A DNA stretch of 64,000 nucleotides from CAZKAP01 sp964552195 (GTDB lineage: Bacteria > Bacteroidota > Bacteroidia > Flavobacteriales > Flavobacteriaceae), in contig CAZKFM010000001.1 in the NCBI GenBank assembly GCA_964552195.1, positions 186,001 to 250,000 of the forward strand, in the 5' to 3' direction. The number at the start of each line of letters is the position of its first letter. The stretch's first letter is position 1. Below the pieces are notes generated by a model. The model made no database searches. It saw nothing but the letters and a program-made list of their open reading frames with translations, and was not told where the DNA came from. Shown here one piece after another: positions 25,783 through 33,905 of this stretch. Both the position numbers and the translations under genes were made by a program.

Positions 25783-26808
25783 TCAGTCCAGTTCCGCCTC
25801 TAGCTTTCGGAAGGTAGTCTTTGGTGATGCCTTTTTGTACAAAACGCCGTACACGCTATCAATGATGGGGGTCAGGCCCGGGATATTGAAGTCCTGGCTG
25901 ATTTCGTATGCGCTTTTGGCCGCGTAGTAGCCTTCGGCGATCATATTCATTTCCATGATAGCACTGCGCACGGTATATCCCTTTCCCAGCATGTTTCCGA
26001 ACATACGGTTCCGGCTAAACGGGGAGTAGGCCGTGACAAGCAGGTCGCCCAAATAGGCGCTGCCATTGATATCGCGGTCTATAGGGTGCACCTGCTCGAT
26101 AAAGCGCTGGATTTCCCGGATGGCATTGCTGATCAGGACGCTGATGAAATTATCGCCATACCCCAGACCATGGGCGATACCCGCGGCTATGGCATAAATA
26201 TTCTTGAGCACGGCGGCGTATTCCGTACCGTAGATATCGTCGGAAACATGCGTTTTAATGTAGTCCGAGGCCATGTACTGTGCCAGTGCTCGAGCGCGGC
26301 TTACTTCCAAGCAGGCCAGGGTCAGGTAGGATAGCTTTTCCATGGCCACCTCCTCGGCGTGGCAGGGTCCGGTTATAACACCGATCTGTGTATAGGGCAG
26401 GTCAAATTCGCGGTGCAGATGTTCACCGACGATCAGTCCGCTTTCTGGGATGATTCCCTTTATGGCAGAGAAGACCATTTTATCGTCCAGGGAGACCTCG
26501 AGATCGGCGAGAGTATTGGTCAGAAAGGCGGATGGAACGGCAAGGATTATGATCTCAGCCATTCGAACCGCCTCGTTAATATCGGCATACAGCTCTATGG
26601 TGGACGGGTCGAAGTGGACATCAGACAGGTATCGGTGGTTGTGACCTTCTTCCCGTAACGACCGAATAATAGCCTCGTTTTTCAGATACCAGTGTACGGG
26701 TCCCAGGTTTTCGGTCAGGATTTTTACCAGGGCAGTGGCCCAGCTCCCGCCGCCTATGACGAGTACGCGAGGGGGTCTAAATGGATCGAAAAACTCTTTT
26801 TTCGTCAA
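25783..26808 (-). CDS. gpsA: NAD(P)-dependent glycerol-3-phosphate dehydrogenase
   Basis: A 341-residue cytoplasmic enzyme reducing dihydroxyacetone phosphate to sn-glycerol-3-phosphate, the first step of phospholipid backbone supply. The N-terminal nucleotide-binding motif is VLVIGGGSWATALVKIL, with a slightly altered GxGxxA-type loop. The catalytic Lys lies in AAVLKNIYAIAAGIAHGLGY, and the substrate loop YLGDLLVTAYSPFSRNRMFG is also clear. It points towards glpD, so anabolic and catabolic G3P enzymes lie tail to tail. Confidence 0.94.
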   Translation of the reverse strand: MTKKEFFDPFRPPRVLVIGGGSWATALVKILTENLGPVHWYLKNEAIIRSLREEGHNHRYLSDVHFDPSTIELYADINEAVRMAEIIILAVPSAFLTNTLADLEVSLDDKMVFSAIKGIIPESGLIVGEHLHREFDLPYTQIGVITGPCHAEEVAMEKLSYLTLACLEVSRARALAQYMASDYIKTHVSDDIYGTEYAAVLKNIYAIAAGIAHGLGYGDNFISVLISNAIREIQRFIEQVHPIDRDINGSAYLGDLLVTAYSPFSRNRMFGNMLGKGYTVRSAIMEMNMIAEGYYAAKSAYEISQDFNIPGLTPIIDSVYGVLYKKASPKTTFRKLEAELD

Positions 26809-26859
26809 GTGCAGAATCTCTTGGCCCCCCGTACAATGAAACCGATAAATGGGGCGTTA

Positions 26860-26980
26860 TGGTATAAATTCCGGTAGCAAACAGTTTTTTAGGACCCGTT
26901 AAGACTACCGAATTCAAAATCTTTTTGGTTGGTTATTTAGTTCGAAGCCGCCCTGAGTAGTACTACCGGGGCGGTTTTCT
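26860..26980 (+). ncRNA. Candidate small RNA with 17-base shared element and terminator
   Basis: Between two minus-strand genes, the plus strand carries a long-range stem (26867-26877 with 26905-26914: AATT-C-CGGTAG against CTACCG-AATT, one bulge), then the element TTTGGTTGGTTATTTAG at 26924-26940, then a strong terminator with a T-rich tail. The same 17 bases precede a terminator at 56945. No open frame or plus-strand gene explains it. The 5' end is not defined: I see no clean promoter. A structured small RNA or a regulatory antisense to the cytochrome transcript end are both possible. Confidence 0.45.
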
Positions 26981-26982
26981 TT
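26945..26982 (+). terminator. Intrinsic terminator of the candidate RNA at 26.9 kb
   Basis: Stem AAGCCGCCC (26945-26953) with GGGCGGTTT (26969-26977, one G-T wobble); the loop contains the palindrome TAGTACTA. The tail TTTTCTTTTTAT extends the U tract on the plus strand. It may also help end the minus-strand cytochrome gene. Confidence 0.7.
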
Positions 26983-27468
26983 TTATAAAGTACGCATGTA
27001 CTCCGCGACTTCTTTGGCTTGTTGCTCGGTAAGACCCTGAGGGGCCATGATGGCGCCATAATCCTCGTACAGGGCCTTGGCTATGGGGTCTTCATTGATC
27101 ATCTGCATGGGGTTGAGTATCATGTTCAGCACCCATTCCGGGCTTCTTCGCTCGTAGAGACCTGAGATGGCCGGTCCTATACTGCGTTTTTCGACCATAT
27201 GACAGGCGATGCACAGACTGTTAAAGGTTTCTTCCCCGGCCGCCGCCATTTCCTGATTGATTTCTTCGCTGAAAGCGTAGGAAGTGATGGGTCCTATGCC
27301 CTTGTTTTCCATATCTACAGGAATTTCAGCCTTGGGCGGGGCTTTCTTGGCTTTCTCCTCTTTATTAATCAAGATTTCAGGGCCGCTGTCCTCTTTCTTG
27401 GGGTCCTCAGCACAGGAGGCAAGAAACAGAGCGGTCAGGGCGGAAAGAAGGATGTGACGCGAGTTCAT
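26983..27468 (-). CDS. Class I cytochrome c lipoprotein
   Basis: A 161-residue exported protein. The N-terminal signal ends in LFLASC, a lipobox, so the protein is probably lipid-anchored. A Lys/Glu-rich linker precedes the single haem-binding motif CIACH, with GPAISGLYERRSPEWVLNMI and, towards the C-terminus, the probable methionine ligand region AIMAPQGLTEQQAKEVAEYM. It likely shuttles electrons in the periplasm. The ATG at 27468 is preferred to a TTG two codons upstream. It is separated by 68 bases from the nitronate monooxygenase. Confidence 0.9.
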   Translation of the reverse strand: MNSRHILLSALTALFLASCAEDPKKEDSGPEILINKEEKAKKAPPKAEIPVDMENKGIGPITSYAFSEEINQEMAAAGEETFNSLCIACHMVEKRSIGPAISGLYERRSPEWVLNMILNPMQMINEDPIAKALYEDYGAIMAPQGLTEQQAKEVAEYMRTL

Positions 27469-27536
27469 AATCAAGAGACTTTACTTTAAGTTGAAATTTA
27501 ATGAATTGTTGGCGGGCCCGTGTTCTCCGGGTCGCT

Positions 27537-28514
27537 CTATTGTTGTGAAAAACGTTTGAGCAGTTGTGATTGACGGTTTATGGAATCCGTGAATTCCCGA
27601 TGTAAGCGGTCGATGAGTTCGGCGGTTGGGAGTACATCGTCTATGCTGCTGACCCCCTGTCCTGCTGACCAGATGGTCTTCCATGCCTTGGCTTCGGTGT
27701 CCAGTTCGCTGCCGAAGTCGACCTTATGCGGTTTCTGAAGGTCTTCCTGACTCAGGCCTGCTGCCTCCAGGCTGGCCGCCATGAAATTGGCAGGTACGCC
27801 CGAAACCGCTGCCGTATACACGATATCCTGGGCCGCAGAATCTATGATCATCTGTCGATAGGCCTCTGGGGCCTGACTCTCTGTGGTATTGATAAAGCGA
27901 GTACCCATATATGCGAAATCTGCCCCCATCTGCATAGCGGTCGCCACGTCCTGCCCCGTGCTGATGCAGCCGGAAAGCACCAGGGTCTTGTCGAAGAATG
28001 AACGGACCTCGGATACCAGACTCATGGGGTTGAGCTGGCCGGCATGTCCTCCAGCTCCGGCACTGACGAGTATGAGTCCGTCGACCCCTGCTTCGGCCGC
28101 TTTTTCGGCATGTCTTTTCTTGATGATGTCGTGGTAGATGATACCTCCATAGCTGTGGACGGCATTCACCACTTCGCTTACCGCACCCAGCGAAGTGATT
28201 ACCAGGGGTACCCGGTGCTTTACACAGAGCATCAGGTCTGCCTGAACCCGGGGGTTAGTAGGGTGAACGATCAGGTTCACACCATACGGTGCCGCTTTCC
28301 GTCCCGTTTCCTCTTCGAAGGTCCTGAGTTCCTCTTTGATTTGAATCAGCCACTCTTCGAAACCTTCACTCGTTCTCTGGTTGAGCGCGGGAAAGGTGCC
28401 CACGATGCCGTTTTTACAGCACTCCACAACCAGCTCAGGCCCTGAGATCAGGAACATGGGCGCCGCAATAATGGGAAGTTTCAGGTTTTCGTGTAAAGGG
28501 GATGAAGCCTGCAT
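27537..28514 (-). CDS. Nitronate monooxygenase family flavoprotein
   Basis: A 325-residue FMN-dependent TIM-barrel enzyme of the 2-nitropropane dioxygenase/nitronate monooxygenase family. Visible are the N-terminal PIIAAPMFLISGPELV, GIVGTFPALNQRT, the phosphate-binding SAGAGGHAGQLNPMSLV, and MGADFAYMGTRFINTTES. It oxidises alkyl nitronates or related compounds; the physiological substrate is unclear, and some homologues act as enoyl-type reductases. ATG 28514 (MQASSPLHENLKL) is preferred over a GTG eight codons earlier because similarity begins after it. Confidence 0.9.
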   Translation of the reverse strand: MQASSPLHENLKLPIIAAPMFLISGPELVVECCKNGIVGTFPALNQRTSEGFEEWLIQIKEELRTFEEETGRKAAPYGVNLIVHPTNPRVQADLMLCVKHRVPLVITSLGAVSEVVNAVHSYGGIIYHDIIKKRHAEKAAEAGVDGLILVSAGAGGHAGQLNPMSLVSEVRSFFDKTLVLSGCISTGQDVATAMQMGADFAYMGTRFINTTESQAPEAYRQMIIDSAAQDIVYTAAVSGVPANFMAASLEAAGLSQEDLQKPHKVDFGSELDTEAKAWKTIWSAGQGVSSIDDVLPTAELIDRLHREFTDSINRQSQLLKRFSQQ

Positions 28515-28563
28515 AGAGGAGTTGATTAAAAAATCCACACTAAAAATACGCGATTTTAGTGGC

Positions 28564-29454
28564 TTACTTGCGGGAAATGGGCTTGCTGGCCAGATAAACG
28601 CCCAGCATGATGGCTACCCCTGCCATTGCGCTGATCCAGCTGATCCTGTCTTTTCCGGCCCCTATGGCAAAGCCGATACCGAGCAAGGGTTGCAGGTAAA
28701 TGAAGGCACCAACCGTAGAGGCCCTGAGCTGGGTCATGGCGTAAGCATTGAGGATGTATGTTCCGAAGGTCGTCAGCACGATAACAAACAGGATGACCCC
28801 ATATACCCAAAGGGGCATATGAATCCAGTCGATCTCTGAGAACTCTCCCCATGTTAGGGGAGCACTGATTATGAAGGCAATAAAGAATAGCCATCGAAGC
28901 AAAGTGACTGGCGGATATTTGGCAATTAATTGCTTGGCCACAACCAGGTAGGCCCCGTAGGACATAGCATTCAGTACGAAAAGGGCATTGCCTAATGGAA
29001 TATTCGGAGCGTTCTGACGGGTTTGCTCGCTTAGCAGGACCAATAGTACAGCGCCGACCGCACCCAGGCCTATGCCTGATATTTTATTCCGGTTCAGGGG
29101 CTCGCCTAACATCACTATGGAGAGTAAGGCTACGGCTATGGGGCTGATGGTTACCAGTACGGCGCTGTTTATCGGGGTGGACAGTTCCAGGCCTTTGAAG
29201 AACGAAAGCATGTTGATCACCATTCCCAGTAGGGCAGCCAATACCAGGCGACCGCGGTCCTTCAGGGCGATAGGCTGATTCCGGCGGAATGCCGATAGTA
29301 GCCAGAATAAAGCTCCCGCCCCGAGCAACCTTAGGAATATAAAGCCGAAGGCACCTACGTAATCGGGCATGGCTGTCTTGGCTATCGTGTGGTTGATAGC
29401 ATAAATGGTTGTAGCTCCAAAGGCAGCCAGCAGGGCTTTTATGCGCGGGTTCAT
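28564..29454 (-). CDS. EamA/DMT superfamily transporter
   Basis: A 296-residue inner-membrane protein with ten hydrophobic helices and the two EamA repeats of drug/metabolite transporters (first repeat about residues 8-140, second about 150-285). Markers include IKALLAAFGATTIYAINHTI and ASTVGAFIYLQPLLGIGFAI. The cargo cannot be told from sequence; relatives export amino acids or small metabolites. It has a -7 box TACTTTTG at 29503-29510 on the minus strand, about 50 bases upstream of the ATG. Confidence 0.9.
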   Translation of the reverse strand: MNPRIKALLAAFGATTIYAINHTIAKTAMPDYVGAFGFIFLRLLGAGALFWLLSAFRRNQPIALKDRGRLVLAALLGMVINMLSFFKGLELSTPINSAVLVTISPIAVALLSIVMLGEPLNRNKISGIGLGAVGAVLLVLLSEQTRQNAPNIPLGNALFVLNAMSYGAYLVVAKQLIAKYPPVTLLRWLFFIAFIISAPLTWGEFSEIDWIHMPLWVYGVILFVIVLTTFGTYILNAYAMTQLRASTVGAFIYLQPLLGIGFAIGAGKDRISWISAMAGVAIMLGVYLASKPISRK

Positions 29455-29502
29455 GGCCTTGGTGGATTAGCCTGCTATGGCGCAGCAGGGGGCTCAGGCC
29501 GG

Positions 29503-29510
29503 CAAAAGTA
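29503..29510 (-). promoter_or_regulatory. -7 box of the EamA transporter gene
   Basis: TACTTTTG on the minus strand, exact TAnnTTTG match 49 bases upstream of the ATG at 29454. No TTG lies at 19-22 bases. Confidence 0.45.
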
Positions 29511-29554
29511 CATATAACTCAACCCAGAATCTGCACGAAAAAGAATGGATGGGA

Positions 29555-30205
29555 CTATTTTACCACGAAGACTACGTTGATCAGGGTATTATACCCGGAA
29601 GGAACGTCAATCACATTGTACGTCATAACACCACTGGCGCTTACGGAGACGTTTGAGAATATGGAGGTGTCGTAATAGGTTACGTAGTAATAGAGTTCAT
29701 CGGAGTCATAGGTAGGAATGGCCGAGGGTGCACCCGCACTGGCCACCTGAGGTGTACCAAACTGACTGATGTACTCCGAATACAGATTTTTGCTGCGTCC
29801 GTTGCCTGTCGTTGAAACATCTATGGAGATGGACGGAGGATAGAATACACGAGCCGCCTTGGATACGATGGGTACCATGCCCTTCAGGGCATCCTCTACA
29901 GTAGTTTCATCGTTACCGTCACCGTTAGCATCCAGCGCACTATCGAGATCTACCTGACTGGCCTTCTGCTCGTCTGTGGCTGCTATGGCCTGCCAGCCTG
30001 AGGCCTGATAAACGAAAAGCGCTCCTTCGTCGGTATTGTACAGTAAAGACCCAATGGCCGCTGAACCCAAGCCGCTTAACTCCGCACTGGTCACCTGAGG
30101 GATGCCCAGAAGGGAATTCACATCGACCTGTCCCCTGCAGACGAGGGAAAAGGAGCTGGCCAGGGCCAGTAGTGATGCAAATGCTATGCGTTGGAATACA
30201 GACAT
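29555..30205 (-). CDS. Secreted protein sharing an N-terminal module with its neighbour
   Basis: A 216-residue exported protein with a signal peptide (FASLLALASSFSLVCRGQ). Residues ~25-75 closely resemble the N-terminal module of the large repeat protein upstream: DVNSLLGIPQVTSAELSGLG and IGSLLYNTDEGALFVYQASG here, against DANSLFGLPSGTTAEMN and VGSLLYNTDDDHLYRYTSSG there. The rest is beta-rich and unrecognised. ATG 30205 (MSVFQRIAFAS) was chosen because the upstream part of the frame covers the spacer after the neighbour's stop at 30225. Probably a surface or matrix protein encoded in one operon with the next two genes. Confidence 0.75.
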   Translation of the reverse strand: MSVFQRIAFASLLALASSFSLVCRGQVDVNSLLGIPQVTSAELSGLGSAAIGSLLYNTDEGALFVYQASGWQAIAATDEQKASQVDLDSALDANGDGNDETTVEDALKGMVPIVSKAARVFYPPSISIDVSTTGNGRSKNLYSEYISQFGTPQVASAGAPSAIPTYDSDELYYYVTYYDTSIFSNVSVSASGVMTYNVIDVPSGYNTLINVVFVVK

Positions 30206-30224
30206 GTAAGGCCTAATTATTGTT

Positions 30225-33032
30225 TTATGGAAGTACGATGATGGTAAACATGAATTCGATGTCAATATCGTCCTTTTGAGTGGCTCCGTTATCACTATCT
30301 CCGATATTGACTTTGAAGCCGCTGTTCGCCTGGTCGTAGTAGGTTATACCCGGGTCGTCGTAGTCGGAACCTCCATTCCCCGGACAATCTCCGCCACAAT
30401 CCAGTACCGTGAGTTGTATGATATAATTGGTGTCGGACAGGGCAGAGGAGAATGTCACCTGATAGTCACCCTCGTTTAGCCGGCTTACAGTAGCTCCATA
30501 AATGGACGCGGCGGTACCATTGGCATTGACTTTTCCCGTAGCGTAGATGGTAGGCATGGTACTGGTTACATTAACATATAAGGCACCGTCCGATCCCGCA
30601 ACGAGTTGATTATCGGCCTGTGAGCTGATCAGGTTAACGGTCTGATTTGCTTCACCATCATCTTCGAGGGAAATATTCAAATTACCCGAATCCATGCTAA
30701 GGGCGTCGATGGTTTGATCGTCCGTATTGTCCAGGAAGGCGCTCAGGTCCACCGAGGTGCCGTCTCCGGTCAGGGAGAGCGTATTCCCGCTGAGTTCCAG
30801 GTCCTGTTCGTCCGTATTGTCCAGATAGGCGCTGAGATCTACACCGGTGGCCCCAGCGGCGGCATTGGTCAGGGTCAGCTGATTACCGGTCAGGTCCAGA
30901 TCGGAGAGTTCGTTGGTGGAATCGGTATCGCCATCGGCGGCATTGCTTGCGGCGAGTTCGGCCAATACGCCTTCCACGTCGGAGGCGGTGAAGTTGTTTG
31001 CGGCATCGGCCACGGCGACCTCACTGGCATCCTGATCGTCGGTGTTGTCCAGATAGGCGCTCAGGTCCACGGCAGTGGCATCCCCGGTGAGGGATAGGGT
31101 GTTTCCGCTGAGTTCGAGGTCCTGTTCGTCGGTATTGTCCAGGAAGAGGCTAAGGTCTACTGCGGTACCGTCTCCGGTAAGGGAGAGGGTATTTCCGCTG
31201 AGTTCCAGGTCCTGTTCGTCTGTATTGTCCAGATAGGCGCTAAGATCGACTCCGGTGGCCCCTGCAGCGGCATTGGTCAGGGTCAGCTGATTACCGGTCA
31301 GGTCCAGATCGGAGAGTTCGTTGGTGGAATCGGTATCGCCATCGGCGGCATTGCTTGCGGCGAGTTCGGCCAATACGCCTTCCACGTCGGAGGCGGTGAA
31401 GTTGTTTGCGGCATCGGCCACGGCGACCTCACTGGCATCCTGATCGTCGGTGTTGTCCAGATAGGCGCTCAGGTCCACGGCAGTGGCATCCCCGGTGAGG
31501 GATAGGGTGTTTCCGCTGAGTTCGAGGTCCTGTTCGTCGGTATTGTCCAGGAAGAGGCTAAGGTCTACTGCGGTACCGTCTCCGGTAAGGGAGAGGGTAT
31601 TTCCGCTGAGTTCCAGGTCCTGTTCGTCTGTATTGTCCAGATAGGCGCTAAGATCGACTCCGGTGGCCCCTGCAGCGGCATTGGTCAGGGTCAGCTGATT
31701 ACCGGTCAGGTCCAGATCGGAGAGTTCGTTGGTGGAATCGGTATCGCCATCGGCGGCATTGCTTGCGGCGAGTTCGGCCAATACGCCTTCCACGTCGGAG
31801 GCGGTGAAGTTGTTTGCGGCATCGGCCACGGCGACCTCACTGGCATCCTGATCGTCGGTGTTGTCCAGATAGGCGCTCAGGTCCACGGCAGTGGCATCCC
31901 CGGTGAGGGATAGGGTGTTTCCGCTGAGTTCCAGGTCCTGTTCGTCCGTATTGTCCAGGAAGGGGCTCAGGTCCACGGCAGTGGCATCCCCGGTGAGGGA
32001 GAGCGTATTTCCGCTGAGTTCGAGGTCCTGTTCGTCGGTATTGTCCAGGAAGAGGCTAAGGTCTACTGCGGTACCGTCTCCGGTAAGGGAGAGGGTATTT
32101 CCGCTGAGTTCCAGGTCCTGTTCGTCTGTATTGTCCAGATAGGCGCTAAGATCGACTCCGGTGGCCCCTGCAGCGGCATTGGTCAGGGTCAGCTGATTAC
32201 CGGTCAGGTCCAGATCGGAGAGTTCGTTGGTGGAATCGGTATCGCCATCGGCGGCATTGCTTGCGGCGAGTTCGGCCAATACGCCTTCCACGTCGGAGGC
32301 GGTGAAGTTGTTTGCGGCATCGGCCACGGCGACCTCACTGGCATCCTGATCGTCGGTGTTGTCCAGGAAGAGGCTGAGGTCCACCGAGGTACCGTCTCCG
32401 GTAAGGGAGAGGGTATTTCCGCTGAGTTCCAGGTCCTGTTCGTCTGTATTGTCCAGATAGGCGCTAAGATCGACTCCGGTGGCCCCTGCAGCGGCATTGG
32501 TCAGGGTCAGCTGATTACCGGTCAGGTCCAGATCGGAGAGTTCGTTGGTCGGATCCGTATCTGTATTTGCGGCACTGGCGGTTGCCAGTTCGTCTATGGC
32601 GGCCTGAACCGTATTGGACGTTAGCCCGCTCGCCCCATTGTCGTATGGATTACTGCTGGCACGGGTATCCAGAATTACATCGGTACCGTCCCCGTTAGTA
32701 AAGGTGTAGGTTCCATCTCCATTTACTGTGATATCCGATAGCACTATATTGACTGCCGTCCCGTCCTGATTGGTAAAGGTTAGCGTCCCGTCCCCGTTAT
32801 TGGCCAGGGTGCTCAGTGAAATCACTTTCCATCCACTGCTGGTGTAGCGATACAGATGATCATCATCCGTATTGTACAGCAGTGAACCCACATTCGGGGA
32901 GGCAATACTATTCATTTCTGCGGTGGTACCGCTGGGTAACCCGAACAGGGAATTGGCATCTATCTGGGCGTGCAGGGTATGGGCTCCTGCAAACAGGATG
33001 GCCAGGACCAGAAGTTTTTTAATTGCGTTCAT
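30225..33032 (-). CDS. Large secreted repeat protein (beta-strand repeat, adhesin-like)
   Basis: A 935-residue exported protein with a signal peptide (LLVLAILFAGAHTLHAQ). Residues ~18-70 form the N-terminal module shared with the gene at 29555. Residues ~160-775 are a modular array of a 76-residue unit (starting NELSDLDLTGNQLTLTNAAA) and a 30-residue unit (DLELSGNTLSLTGDGTAVDL and a following SLFLDNTDEQ), the latter present nine times. The last ~100 residues form a domain shared with the gene at 33051 (DCGGDCPGNGG, GITYYDQ, VNIGDSDNG). It is highly acidic and probably surface exposed. Function is unknown; a phage-tail-like or adhesin role is only analogy. Confidence 0.85.
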   Translation of the reverse strand: MNAIKKLLVLAILFAGAHTLHAQIDANSLFGLPSGTTAEMNSIASPNVGSLLYNTDDDHLYRYTSSGWKVISLSTLANNGDGTLTFTNQDGTAVNIVLSDITVNGDGTYTFTNGDGTDVILDTRASSNPYDNGASGLTSNTVQAAIDELATASAANTDTDPTNELSDLDLTGNQLTLTNAAAGATGVDLSAYLDNTDEQDLELSGNTLSLTGDGTSVDLSLFLDNTDDQDASEVAVADAANNFTASDVEGVLAELAASNAADGDTDSTNELSDLDLTGNQLTLTNAAAGATGVDLSAYLDNTDEQDLELSGNTLSLTGDGTAVDLSLFLDNTDEQDLELSGNTLSLTGDATAVDLSPFLDNTDEQDLELSGNTLSLTGDATAVDLSAYLDNTDDQDASEVAVADAANNFTASDVEGVLAELAASNAADGDTDSTNELSDLDLTGNQLTLTNAAAGATGVDLSAYLDNTDEQDLELSGNTLSLTGDGTAVDLSLFLDNTDEQDLELSGNTLSLTGDATAVDLSAYLDNTDDQDASEVAVADAANNFTASDVEGVLAELAASNAADGDTDSTNELSDLDLTGNQLTLTNAAAGATGVDLSAYLDNTDEQDLELSGNTLSLTGDGTAVDLSLFLDNTDEQDLELSGNTLSLTGDATAVDLSAYLDNTDDQDASEVAVADAANNFTASDVEGVLAELAASNAADGDTDSTNELSDLDLTGNQLTLTNAAAGATGVDLSAYLDNTDEQDLELSGNTLSLTGDGTSVDLSAFLDNTDDQTIDALSMDSGNLNISLEDDGEANQTVNLISSQADNQLVAGSDGALYVNVTSTMPTIYATGKVNANGTAASIYGATVSRLNEGDYQVTFSSALSDTNYIIQLTVLDCGGDCPGNGGSDYDDPGITYYDQANSGFKVNIGDSDNGATQKDDIDIEFMFTIIVLP
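30717..32545 (-). repeat. Tandem array of 228-bp and 90-bp modules inside the repeat protein
   Basis: A recurring anchor (TTCGTTGGT on the plus strand) lies at 32541, 32223, 31725, 31317 and 30909. The intervals are 318, 498, 408 and 408 bases, which equal 228 + n x 90 with n = 1, 3, 2, 2. The last unit has n = 1, making five 228-bp and nine 90-bp modules. The two 408-bp periods appear identical at DNA level as I read them. Such arrays vary in copy number by slippage or recombination and are prone to misassembly. Confidence 0.92.
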
Positions 33033-33050
33033 GGGTTGATGATTAATGGT

Positions 33051-33905
33051 TTAGTTGGGCAGTGTTATTACGGTAAACATGAATTGAAGGTCGATGTCGT
33101 CTTTGGGATTAATCCCGTTATCGCTGTCGCCTATATTAACCTTGAATCCGTCCGGACTCTGGTCGTAATAGGTTATTCCCGGATTATCGAAGCTCTCTCC
33201 GGTATTTCCCGGACAGTCACCGTCACAATCCAGGACAGATACTTGTATGATGTAGCGGTTATCGGGCAGGGCCCGGTCAAAGGTGATCTGATAGTCACCC
33301 TCGTCCAGTCGTTCTACGGTTGCACCGTAAATAACCTGAGCTATGCCTGTACCTTCCACTTTGCCCGTTGCGAATATGCGGGGGAGGGTACCATAGGCCT
33401 GTTCGAGTTCTTCGATCGCAGTTTGCACATTGCTTGCATTGAGCGAGCTGTTGGCGTTATCGAATGCGATGTCTTCCGCTTCTACGGCCTCGGGCTCAGG
33501 ACTCTTTAGTGCACTCAGGTCTGCTTTAAAACTTCTTCCATCATGGGTTTCGAGCAACAGTTCGAAGGTATTCGGGTCTAGCGAAAACGTTTTCAGTGAA
33601 CGATTCAGAGAGCGGGTGAGCTCCCAGGAATCGCCGTCCCAGAAGAAGAGCTGCCCGCTTTGAGTATTGATGTAGATATCCCCGCTACTTGCTCCCGTTG
33701 GTGAAGTAGACCCCGGAGCATTGACATCCGTGCCCGATAAAACCTGACAGTCGCATTGTTCTTCGAGTTGGATGGTTGTCTGCGAAAAGGCGCTGATCAC
33801 AGAGAACAACAGGATAAGAATAAGCCAAACCCGAAACGGATTCTTTCCATTATCGGGCTGGTATCCCATTCCTGTATGTCCCGTAGTAGGGGTGAATTGA
33901 ATCAT
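33051..33905 (-). CDS. Secreted protein sharing a C-terminal domain with the repeat protein
   Basis: A 284-residue exported protein, first gene of the three-gene surface cluster. A hydrophobic signal (VWLILILLFSVISAFSQ) is near residue 35. The central part has a short QLFFWDGDSWELT motif as in phage-fibre-like or collar-like segments. The last ~100 residues match the C-terminal domain of the repeat protein: IYGATVERLDEGDYQITFD, DCDGDCPGNTGES, GITYYDQSPDGFKVNIGDSD. Two paired cysteines are conserved between both copies. ATG 33905 is preferred over a GTG eight codons earlier. No function is known to me. Confidence 0.75.
   Translation of the reverse strand: MIQFTPTTGHTGMGYQPDNGKNPFRVWLILILLFSVISAFSQTTIQLEEQCDCQVLSGTDVNAPGSTSPTGASSGDIYINTQSGQLFFWDGDSWELTRSLNRSLKTFSLDPNTFELLLETHDGRSFKADLSALKSPEPEAVEAEDIAFDNANSSLNASNVQTAIEELEQAYGTLPRIFATGKVEGTGIAQVIYGATVERLDEGDYQITFDRALPDNRYIIQVSVLDCDGDCPGNTGESFDNPGITYYDQSPDGFKVNIGDSDNGINPKDDIDLQFMFTVITLPN

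Noticed and set aside
30717..32545. CRISPR-like regular repeats
   Set aside because: The periodic units are 90 and 228 bases, coding, in frame and without unique spacers; they are protein repeats.
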